A stretch of DNA of 64,000 nucleotides. Source: Lamellibrachia columna. Its lineage: Eukaryota; Annelida; Polychaeta; Sabellida; Siboglinidae. Under the pieces are notes generated by a model. It was not told the DNA's origin and did no database searches. It was given only the letters and a program-made list of their open reading frames with translations. The stretch is taken from positions 20,413,165-20,477,164 of the forward strand of contig OY759263.1 in NCBI GenBank assembly GCA_963662155.1. Direction: 5' to 3'. The translations under genes and the position numbers were made by a program. Shown here piece after piece: positions 21,682 through 33,100 of this stretch; position 1 is the stretch's first letter, and each line of letters begins with the position of its first letter.

Positions 21682-24600
21682 ATGGCCGATGCTATCAGTA
21701 AAGACGAAGGGCCTACTTTAGCGATTTTATTTGACACCATATGGAAAACATACGAGGAGTTAGAACAGTCTGACGAACCTACCATTTCTGATAAAATTCA
21801 GGTATGATAAGTTATGATAACTTTAATATATGCACGCGTCACAGTTCCTATTCGGTATTATTGTGGACGATAATAGGGGTGCTTGTGATTTCGGCCCACC
21901 ACAAATTCGGCCTGGTGATTTCGGCCAACCTTATAATGGTGTGAATGGTAAACATTTCTTGGTACTTTTCTAGCATCCGGACCCACCTCAATTTCCGTTA
22001 TTAACATGCAGTGATCACCAGTAGCAGCATGGCCATAGCCTGGGCTGGCAGTATTCCAGTAACATTATTTAATTATGTATAGTAACCATGCATGATTAAT
22101 GCCTACACGCGTCACTTGCAAATGAATCAACTTGGGCCCGTGTGACTAATATTTACATTAGGGTATGCAACATGGAATGTCCCCAGTCACCTTTCAACAT
22201 CCGTATCTGAGCATTGTCATTGTGGTGTGTAATCCGAGCACTACGACCACAAACAAATATCCCAATGAATAAACTTTCACTGTACCTACACTATACCTAA
22301 GAGGTATTTCACGACTATTTGATAACAGTTACAGGGCTGACCAATGATGATGAATGGCAAACGAAAGTTTGTGTCTCTTGGGGAGTCAAACAAAAACAGT
22401 TCCTTGAGTATTCATCTTCTAATTTGTTTGACATATACACCTGTGTTAGTGTGACATGCTCGCTTCACCAGTTTCGCTGGCATGGTGCTCGCTATTAATA
22501 TTATTCATGTTATGCATAAAAACGCATTTAATCACCCTTTTTGGCACTAAAATTCCCAGATTTAACTTGCTTTGAGCGCCATCTTACAAATAAAAGAGAC
22601 AATATGATGTTCTTTTTGTAGAAAATGGTGACAAATGTCATTGTTGAGACGGAGCGAGCAGTGCACATGGTAAACCAGCTGGAGATATTTAGTACAAATG
22701 AGGACATAGAAGAAGTCGCTACATCCGAAATCAGGTGCAGTTCTACTACTACTACATGGTAGTGAAGACGTAAAGTGTTATTATTCTCAACAGCCGTCTA
22801 TTGAATAATTGCTTCTGTTTGACTCATGGGCAATGTTGGCTCAATCCTGATTGCTTCAATTCCCTCAACTTACTTTTTAATATTTACTCATAAATCTATA
22901 ATGATGGACTATACAAAAGCAAAGCTACTGTGGAGTAATGGTTGTGTCTTTCCAAAAGTCTCAACAGACGTTGAATTGGTGCTTGCTTGGGCAGGAGCAT
23001 CGTTTAAATGATTTCAATTCTGATTCTTTCCAATGCACTTGGAAACCTGTGCATACACCAGGCGCTGATGTTTTCATTTGATAAATTCTTTGTATTTTCT
23101 AGATACATATTGCTACCAGCTCTGCTTGGCCATTTCACGGATAAAAACCTCAAACTTGACCGCTATGATACTGTACAGAAATCACAGGTATGGACAGCAA
23201 TTAAATTATTTTATTTGGAGGTGGATATTGAACATGTCTTGAAGAAATTTATTTTGATGTTTGAATAGAAAAGGCCACTTGAATATAATGGGTGTGTATG
23301 CATTTATGTGTATGTATATACATGCATACTTACTCATATGTTCATTCTTGACCAGCAGCGCTTATTCATTTGTCTTATTTCTATATGTAGGTTTACTACA
23401 GAGACTTTTTGAGGTTGTGCAAAAGCTACAAAGTGACACAGGTAGATATTCCAGGCTTGAAGGGGGAGGGGGATGCAGAGGCAAATGGACAGGTTGAACC
23501 CAAACCGAAAATGCCAAGGTAAACAAGGAGTTGATCACATTGCATGTAAACCTTGGTATGATACGTTTTAATTAACCATGTCTAACTATACCAGTTGCTA
23601 CACATCAGATAGAAAATGGCACTTAATATCAATTTTATTATATAATACCATACATCACAGCATTTTCATAAATAATAAGAATAAATTTCTGTGAATTTTT
23701 TGTGCAGAATTATCCTCCTGCAAACATAAAGTTCGCAAATGTAGATGTTAAAAAGTCAGTGCTCTTACATTAAATCTATGCAAGTTTCCTGAAATCCTCT
23801 GAATATAATATAATAGCTACACTGTTTCTGAAGGAATATTCTGAAAAGCCTGTTACTAAATTTGCAATTGTTCAGCTTTGTATCCAGTGACAATATACAC
23901 TGTGTGATGTTCCCGACATAACACATGATTCATGGGTGTGGAAAGCCCTATTTTCAAACAGTATCTCAATAAACTATCTGGAGTTGAGGCTTGACATTTT
24001 GCACAGCTCCATCCTACCACCAAGGGTATTTTAGTAATTTTTTCATTGAAATCTAAAAAAATATCTGAAAGTTAGGTGAGTTTGCATGGAATGAGAAGTG
24101 AATTAAATGTTTCCACTGTGGTTTGCAGCCAACGACCAGATGTGGCAGAATTGACGAGGCAACGAGAAAAGAAGTTGGAGAGATACAGGCAACAGAAGGA
24201 GACAGAAAGAAAGTTAAGTGAACTCCATAAGGCTGTCACCAAGGAGCACGTTGATGAGGAGGTGCAGGTAATCATATTGTTTCTTTCACGTAATTGTCAC
24301 TTCATTCAGATAGTACACATAACATATTCTGCGTTTAATCAACTCAATAAAAGTTCCTCTTCACATATACAAAAATTCACTTATCTGCTGTCGAAACTAT
24401 TCAAATCAAGCAGTAGCTAACTAGCTATATTCTGGAACTAAAGCAACATTAACTTCTTAACAATGGAACTTAGTGGATTCATATTACTTTTACAGGAAAT
24501 GAGGAATAAAAGATAATCCTACACAGACAATTTGGTTTGGTGTGAAAAGTTTTGATGTAGATTGACTTATGGAAAAAACTAGATTAGCACTGCACTTGCT

Positions 24601-27340
24601 CCAATTAGATACTATTTTTTTGGCTGTCTGTACTTGTATGTCTAGGAGATATGTACCCACCGCTCATGTCTATAATGATGTTATGGAATATACACGGCTG
24701 AATCCACCTGAACTTCCATCATTTCAAGCTTACTTCTGTTTGTTTGGAAATCTCTTCAGTTTGCAAACAGTAATATTTAGCAATGTGTTACATGAACAAG
24801 TTCATGACGAAAAAAATACATGGATTCCTGTCATGCTGGTGGTCGGGATGTTGATTAATTAATTATTGCTGCCTTTCAGAGGGAATACTATTTGACACTC
24901 CTACACAAGTGGATAGGCACATGTATCGAACAGCTAGAAAGCATAGAAAGTAAGTAGAGAGCCGACAGGCTTATGTCACACCTAGACGGTTGCAGAAGTC
25001 TTCTGGTCATTTATTTATTTTTGCTGATTTTGGGTTCGCATTAGTAGTAGTTAATGTATCATCATGTATGGTAACTATGATTCCATGACATTGCTTCATA
25101 ATTATTATGGGATGCAGTGGCATAATGGTTAGAACAGCGGACTCTCATTCAAGGTTTATTGGAGTTTGAACCCTCTCGCTGCTGTTTCAAAGCTTAGACA
25201 ATTTCACGTCATTCCACATTGCTTCAGTTCACTCAACTTTATAAATGAGTAGTTGGCTGTAGACTGCAGTGGATACATAATGAAAGAATAATATTTGTGC
25301 AGTAATTGTAGCATGGCTGAATACTTCCCAGAGAGGTCGATTTGGTGATGGAATGAACATGCCTGGCAGGGGGTGGAATTTAAAGAGTGATCCCATGGTG
25401 CAGTGTTAGTTTCCTTTACCTTTTATCTTTACATAATGGGTAACTCATCAAGGGGTGATATTATCAGTGAGAACACAAGAAAGATGGTTTATGGGATGAA
25501 ACATGGATAGTTTTGGACACAACACTTAAAGCACCAGTGACCAACATCTCTAGCACGTGACGCACATTTTCACATTTGTTATTACAGGCTCATCATAAAG
25601 AAACAGAAGGGTTGTGTTTTTAGGGTTTGTGGCTTTGTGCAATACAAAACACAGTCATGGGACCTAGCAGACAATCTTAACTGTTTCCTCTCAGTACAAT
25701 TAATCTGTTTCAAAAATTGCCATGATATACCATCAATGGTGGTCAGTGGCATCCTAACCAAATGGCCTAATAATTTATTACTATGAATGATAATATTACC
25801 TTGCCAATGTAATGACACATGATTGCAGCTATTGTGTGTGACAGTTATGCTTGGTCTTCCAGTGGAGCTGCCCATCTTGGAGCACATGAGAGAGAGACAG
25901 AACGAGGGGCAGAAGAAAGGAAGTGCCAGCTCAACATCACACGTAGACGCCCCTCGCAAAAAACAAAGTCAGATGGTGAGATAATACAGACGTAAGCGAC
26001 ATGATATCAGTGGTGAACATCAAGTTCAAAGGCAAACATAAACATTCTTTGCATAGAGAAAAACCCAGTTGCAATATTCATACTTGAAATATTTGTAAGA
26101 GTACAATTTCACAAGAACGTCTAGGATGTAAATGCACTGAAAGGTAGTTTATATATTATGTATTAAGAAATCAAGAAATCTTTCATTTGCATATAATTGT
26201 GGATAGTGTTTGCATTGAAAATGTGCATAGAAACAAAATAATGTTAGTTTTTGTTTGAAACTGTATTACGTATATTCAAGTGAACATTTGCAATGATGTA
26301 GCAAGTCGTAAACAACAATTGCGTTGCACGGCCAACCATTTCTTTATACCACCCCGCAATTGTCCATTTTTAATTTTTAATCAAGTTGTGGCAGCGATAA
26401 TATGCCGAGGGGCACCACTGTTGGGGAAAGTGCAGATGCATGTATAGACCACAGTGACACATTTGTACATTCTTGCAGCCGTTTCAACGTCCTTTCATCG
26501 TGACCAAGGACAAGTTACAGAAGGCGATCTTCGGGGCAGGATACCCGAGTGTCCCTGTCATGTCGGTTGAGGAGTTCTATGAGAAGAGCGTGGCAGCCGG
26601 TGACCTACCCCCTCCAAGGTCAGTCAATAATCCACCCGTTATAGAGTAGACCCAGTTAGTTGCCCATAGGTGGCACTGTTGTTTCTGTACACAGACGTAT
26701 TTATGAACGTCGGGTTTAGAGAAAACATTTAATGCATGGTTGCTTCAGAATGTTGTATTTAATGAGCAACGAGTGCATAAAGCCCATTATTGTTTGATAA
26801 GGTATTTACTAAATGGGTTCATGACTAACATCTCAACACATTTAATGCAATAAAATGGTAATTTATACATTATACGACACACACCGTTTGAATTAATTAT
26901 TCAGCGTGCGTAACAGTGCGATACTGATTATATTGCACTGGCCGTCACACCGTGCAGGACAGCGTCTATCACCGTAAACAGAGCACTATCAGTAGCAATT
27001 ACCCATGTAATAAATGTGCTTTATGCATGATCAATGTATTTACACAAATTAAGCATTTCTGCTCTTATTTGTCACGTGTGTCTACTGTATTGAACAAGAA
27101 CTACATGAATATTTCCCGGTAGTCAAGGACAACATTTTTTAGATTTAATTTTTTAACTAGTCATGTTTCCTTGCTTTTTTGTTTGGAACCATTGTCGATT
27201 GACATATTGATTTAGTATGTATTTTGTCCTAAAATTATTACATGAGTGAAGTTTCAATTCTGCAATTTTTCTTCACTATTGCTTTGATTTTTCACACGCA
27301 CACACACACACACACACACACATACACACACACACACACA

Positions 27341-27399
<59 letters not shown>

Positions 27400-28442
27400 A
27401 ACCTGAACTGAAGACAGATATATAAATAAAACATTGCTGCTTTAAAATTTGAATTAAATTCTTTGCAGGATACACCATTTAATATTTCAGCTCTAGAAAA
27501 AACAATCTCCCATCTTGTCTTCTCTTTTCTCTCCTGAAAGAGGTTTTCATTTTTAATTTCCTCTGTGATGAACCTATCCATCTGTTTGTTTCCCTGCAGC
27601 AGTCAGTCTATCTCGGCAAGCGCAGGGGTGACGAGGATTGAAGGGGGGGATGCGAGTGGGGAAGTGGGAGACACAGAGGAAGAGAAGAGGGAGAAGGAAG
27701 AGAAAGAGGAGCAGGATGACGAGGAGGCCCTACAGAAGGCACGCAGCTGGGACGACTGGAAGGACGGTGAGAACTCTGTTACTGGGCACACAAACATTCA
27801 AGCTTCGAAGGGAAAGTACAATGATTTTAATTGGTTAATATACCCTTCCCATTACCACCACGCTACCTGGTGGATTATAATGGAACATAAAGATTCGGGT
27901 AGCTCCAAGAAAATCATGCTGCTTGATGTATAAGCCTTTAGTTCTCTTACTCAAATCTGTTTGTTCCATTATAATCCACCAGGTAGCAAGGTGGTATAAT
28001 GGGGTCTATTGATACAAAGTTAGTTGGGGGGGGGTTATATGCAAAATGCCCCATTTCTTAGAAATGTTTTATCTCAAAGTAAATGTAAATGTTAAAATTC
28101 GTGTTATATTTACCGTCAGAAACTGTCTTAAACATTGGCTGGGGCAGAATCATTCCCTATTCCCACTCAATTGAAATGCACTGTATCAGCTGCTTACCGG
28201 TAATAGAATAAAATTTGTCTGGACCAAAGTGATTCTGTTAAACGGAGTCTGCTGTATGAAATGTTGGCTATCTTCTGATTTTTTTGTAGCTGTAGTTGTA
28301 GCAGACAAATTGTAGCTAGGTGTCTCATGCAGTTCTTATCACAATAACACTATGTACATACAAGTGTATGTATGTATGTATGCATATATATTATATACAC
28401 ATATATATTATATATACATATATATTATATATACATATATAT

Positions 28443-28533
<91 letters not shown>

Positions 28534-28571
28534 ATTATATAATTATATAATTATATATATATTTATATATG

Positions 28572-28637
<66 letters not shown>

Positions 28638-28682
28638 TATATATATGCATGCATGTCCATATGCATGTATATACATATATAT

Positions 28683-28746
<64 letters not shown>

Positions 28747-28816
28747 GTATGCACACACATGTACACAATCTTATTGTGATAAGAACTGTATGAGACTGTG
28801 TACATGTGTGTGTATA

Positions 28817-28847
<31 letters not shown>

Positions 28848-28889
28848 TAATTGCATGCATGTATGTCCGTATGTATGTATATACACGTG

Positions 28890-28955
<66 letters not shown>

Positions 28956-29027
28956 GCCACCTGCTGTAACCTTGCCAATGTTTCAGATCATCGGAGAGGC
29001 TGGGGAAACACAAAGAACCAGGGTTGA
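21682..29027 (+). CDS. IGBP1: IGBP1/alpha-4 (TAP42) homologue, PP2A regulatory protein (10 exons, 371 aa)
   Basis: Alpha-4/TAP42 binds the catalytic subunits of PP2A-type phosphatases, stabilises them and links them to TOR signalling; cytosolic. Coding exons are 21682-21801, 22622-22734, 23103-23187, 23391-23518, 24129-24267, 24880-24949, 25863-25975, 26479-26618, 27600-27766 and 28987-29027. All have GT/AG borders and compatible phases. They total 371 residues against about 339 in human. Residues 1-195 form the TPR-like helical domain, with [17 protein letters not shown] (about 160-176) matching the basic helix that contacts PP2[13 protein letters not shown] follows at about 196. [19 protein letters not shown] (about 271) and the acidic stretch leading to ARSWDDWKD (about 350-358) are family signatures. 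The protein ends [12 protein letters not shown], like human HPRGYGNRQNMG. An AATAAA lies at 29669. Introns hold a SINE, a CA tract and a large TA palindrome. Confidence 0.95.
25109..25392 (+). mobile_element. tRNA-derived SINE in IGBP1 intron 6
   Basis: The head resembles a tRNA: A-box-like TGGCATAATGGTTAGAAC and B-box-like GAGTTTGAACCC spaced about 40 bases apart. A unique body follows, then a tail reading GCCTGGCAGGGGGTGGAATT. The body and tail match 42505-42710. No clear target duplication read. Confidence 0.7.
27293..27398 (+). repeat. (CA)n microsatellite in IGBP1 intron 8
   Basis: About 50 CA units with two TA interruptions, roughly 200 bases upstream of the exon 9 acceptor. Confidence 0.95.
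27849..28002. repeat. Inverted repeat with 39-41 bp arms in IGBP1 intron 9
   Basis: The left arm (27849-27887) contains GCTACCTGGTGGATTATAAT; the right arm (27962-28002) contains ATTATAATCCACCAGGTAGC, its exact reverse complement. The arms are about 75 bases apart and nearly perfect, so the transcript could fold into a stable hairpin. It may be a small foldback or MITE-like element. No target duplication was identified. Confidence 0.8.
28322..28957. repeat. Large AT-rich palindrome and (TA)n tracts in IGBP1 intron 9
   Basis: Unique-sequence arms GTCTCATGCAGTTCTTATCA + CAATAA (28322-28347) and their reverse complement (28771-28796, one mismatch in 26) enclose about 420 bases of TATA-rich sequence with ATGTATGC motifs on both sides. 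A further TA block runs 28815-28957. Exon 10 begins only 30 bases after it. Confidence 0.85.
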
Positions 29028-29674
29028 CACCTCCTGTGTATCTATGACACTGTGTGTTAAACTGAAGACAGATGCCCCAGTGGAAGTGTGTTGAGAGGCT
29101 GCAGTCACCCCAACGTTGGTAGTGCATGAGCATCCTCTGTTGGTCACAGATGAACAAACAACTTTAACCTAGACACATGAAGAATGTGAATTTATGGAGA
29201 CATTTCGCTTAATAATAATAAATGCAACTTGGCTCCCAGGGGACATCTTTGGCAGGTTCAGTGGCAAAGTCTGCAAGGCATTCATCAATAAGGTGGTTGA
29301 AGTCAATGTCACACAGTCAAGCCTCCATCTGCACAGCTTCCACGACGTCAAATGTTGGTGATGATGCCTCTTTGTGGGCAGAACAACATTGACATCCAGG
29401 CATTTACTCTGTTCAACATTTTACTTATGCCCAAAAAAGACAATGTTTTATGACACGATCCCTATATCACATACTACATGGTATTATATAACCAAATGCA
29501 TTTAATATCAAATCTTAAAGCTCCATTCCCAATTTGTTTAGCCCATTACCTCATACACATCATTTCCTTTGTATTCTTTTTTCTTTGACCTAATTTAGCT
29601 TCATTACATTTTTTTGTATATGCTGTATAATTTATGAAGATTTAAAAAAATATGTACTGACAAACCAAAATAAA

Positions 29675-30181
29675 ATTATTTTGAATGTCTTATTACATGC
29701 CATTTGAGAGACATATGGTAGCAGTTTATGCAATGCTTTGCAACCTACATGTCAGATTATCTACTGAAATTATGCCAGCATTGTCAATATGTTTATAAAC
29801 AGAATTGACAGATATGTGACAAGAGGAGCACACAAATAAAAAATTAGATTCTCAATATGCCAGCAGCTTTTTGGGGACAGTTGTTTTGGATGACAAGTTG
29901 TCTTGTTAAATCCAGCTTAAGCGTATTCAATCTTTTTTTAAACTGCGCTTGTCTCACTATGCGCATGTTAATGCCGAGTTGTTGTGGTGCCGTGTGGGTG
30001 TGATATCGGGTCAGCTGTGAGACTGTGTGTTGCTGAGTCGGTTAGTGTGACCAGTGATATCAGCGCCACCTATTGATCAGTGACGACATTTTTTGCTTTG
30101 TTTTATAATGTTGGACTCGGTGCTGCTCATGCTCTATTATACGTCATTTGTGTAGCAGTAGTTGTAGTTGACTCTAGCGCT
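29675..30181. other. Intergenic between IGBP1 and the sorting nexin gene
   Basis: About 500 bases between the IGBP1 polyadenylation region and the next start codon. It should contain the promoter of the SNX10/11-like gene. An in-frame upstream ATG at 30080 is noted in the rejected list. Confidence 0.4.
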
Positions 30182-33100
30182 ATGGTGGAAACGGACGAAG
30201 GTAGCAACAATGAAACAAAAGAGGTAATTAGTATGAACGTTTATTTAGTGAATGTCAGAGACGGGGTCCGTTTGGGGGCGTGGCGGGAACCCGAGTGACG
30301 TTTTTCATAAAAAAAAGTGTCAACCCCGTTTTTAAAGTGGAATCTGTGATACTACAGTGTTGTTACGCTAATCTGTTTACTAGACTAACTTAGTAACTAA
30401 CCGGGTTCATCAATGTCAATGCAGTTCAAATACGTACAACAACACAGGCACAACGTAACTACACTAACACTGACACTGTCACGACACTAGTAAGATATTC
30501 TTCTTAAATTAATTAGTACTACTACTAGTAGACAAACTAATAATTCTGACGTATTATGAATACCCGGTAAACCAAATACCCTTGGCTTGGCTTAATTGCT
30601 TAAATGGCTTGATCTGATGTAATTGACATTGTCGGTATACCTCATTATCAAATGATGACAATTAAATGATGTCATCAGCGACATTGTAACAGGGTGAGAA
30701 ATAAACAGGCCATTATGAACAGGGTGAAATCACTGAGAATATCCAAACAGCAAGACGATATAGAGGTATTGAAGGATATACACATTGCTCCGGACATGAC
30801 TCAGAGACAACAAGAGGAGCGCAGAGGATTGATGAAGGAGTTGGAGAAGCGTAAGCAAGAAGGAGAAAAAGATCTGGTCATACGAAATGGCAGAATAGTA
30901 AAAAAAAAAAAATATTTCGGAGGGAGGGAAATTCAACTGACCAGGCAGGGCCAGAGAGAAAACACTAAGAAAGCAGTGAATCACACCAAAAAAAGAATCA
31001 CTGATAGCACAATCAGCACATGTGACTGATGAGGTACAGGTGGCACAACAAGCACAACATGAGACTGATGAGGTTCAGGTGGCACAACAAACAAAAGTTG
31101 GACAAAGCACAGCACGATCTGCACCAATTATGAACAAAATAAATTGTATGTACACAAATGCTGACTCACTTATGAATAAACTATCTGAATTAAAAGCACA
31201 AGTGACACAATCACAACCAATGATTATAGGAATCACAGAGGTGAAACCAAAGAAATGTAGGTTCAACATAGTACCATGTGAACTTCAACTAGAAGGGTAT
31301 GAATTATTCTCAAATTTGGAGAAAGACGGGAGGGGAATATGCCTATATATTCATAGGACACTTAAACCTACCGAGTGTACCATAAAAGATACTGCAACAT
31401 TTGAAGAATGTGTTTGGGCAGAGGTACGATTAGCCGGAAAAGACAAGATACTTATTGAGTGCATATACCGTAGCCCAAACAACAGTGATATCAATAATGA
31501 AAAATTATGCCAACTAATAGGCAAGATAAACGAGGCAAATGCTTCCCACATCCTAATGATGGGAGATTTTAACTATCCACACATTGACTGGGTGGGTGAT
31601 TCAAAGATTTGTGGGAAAGCAAGCAGAACAGAAAACCAGTTCCTGGAAAGCATTAGAGATGCTTTTCTTACGCAACATATCATGAAACCAACACGCTACA
31701 GGGTAAACCAAGTCCCACATCTATTAGACTTGATATTTACAAATGAAGACGAAATGGTAAACAACTACGATGTAAAGGATCCTCTCTGAAAGAGCGATCA
31801 CTGTTTGATCACATTCACGTATCAATGTCAAACACCAGTTACAGGTCAAAGTGGCAAATCATTTCTGTATGAGAAAGGAAACTATAAAAAATTACGAGGA
31901 ATGCTGCAAGATGACTGGGAAACCAAATTCGTGAATCTTGATGCAGAGGAGAGCTGGGAATTGCTTATAAGTAGGCTTAAACAGGCAGAGCACGAGTGTA
32001 TCCCAAAGAAGAAATCAGGGCAAACAAGAAAATATAAGCCAGTATGGATGAATGCGAAAACACTGGACAAAGTGAGAAAGAAACATAGGGCTTGGAAAAA
32101 GTACCTACGGACAAAGGAATGGAAAGACTACCTAGATTACACCAAAGCTAGGAATCAAGCAAGAAAGGCTACTCGACAAGCAGTCAAGACACTGGAGCAG
32201 TCCATAGCAAAAGATATTAAAAGTAACCCAAAGCATTTCTGGAGCTATGCTCGGTCAAAGATGAAAACAAGACCAAGAATTGGTGATCTCCAAACGGAGG
32301 AAAATGCAGAACTGACAACCACAGATAAAAAGAGATCAGAGGTCCTGTGTAAATTCTTTAGCGATGTCTTTACTAGAGAAGACCTAATAAATGTGCCAAC
32401 ATCTGAGGAGCATCAGGGAATTGATAATCTAGATGATATCAACTTCACTGCTGATGATGTTGAAAAGAAATTGGAAAACCTCAAAATCGGAAAATCACCA
32501 GGTCCTGATGGCATACATCCCCGGGTACTAAAAGAGCTTGCTAAAGAATTGAAAATGCCACTGTTCATCATATTCAGGAAGTCACTGGATACAGGCATAC
32601 TACCAAAAGTCTGGAACATTGCAAATGTATCGCCAATATTCAAGAAAGGCAGTAGACACCTAGCGGCAAACTACAGGCCAGTTAGCTTGACGGCAGTGGC
32701 ATGTAAAGTCATGGAATCCCTGGTCAAAGATGCCATAATAACACACATGGAAAAAACAAATTAATTGCAGACCAACAGCATGGTTTCATTGCTGGGAGAT
32801 CATGTACCACACAACTAATCTCAACATTGGAAGACTGGACCAAAATATTAGATGATGGAGAAAGTGTGGACGCAATATACATGGATTTAAAGAAGGCTTT
32901 TGACTCGGTACCACACCAGCGACTGCTCGCAAAGTTAAAAGGATACGGAATAAAGGGAAAACTTCTTAAATGGATTGAAACATTTCTCACCTGTCGCAAA
33001 CACTGTGTATTAGTAAATGGAGCAGCATCTTCGTGGACGGAAGTAGTAAGTGGGGTACCACAGGGCAGTGTCCTTGGACCTATTCTTTTTATACTATATA

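Noticed and set aside
28320..28955. Tyr-Ile repeat ORFs (also 62111-62422 and 62642-62935)
   Set aside because: Translations of (TA)n tracts.
30080..30181. In-frame upstream ATG that would extend the sorting nexin N-terminus by 34 hydrophobic residues
   Set aside because: SNX10/11 proteins start shortly before the PX domain and have no signal or transmembrane segment. The MVETDEG start fits better, though the upstream start cannot be fully excluded.
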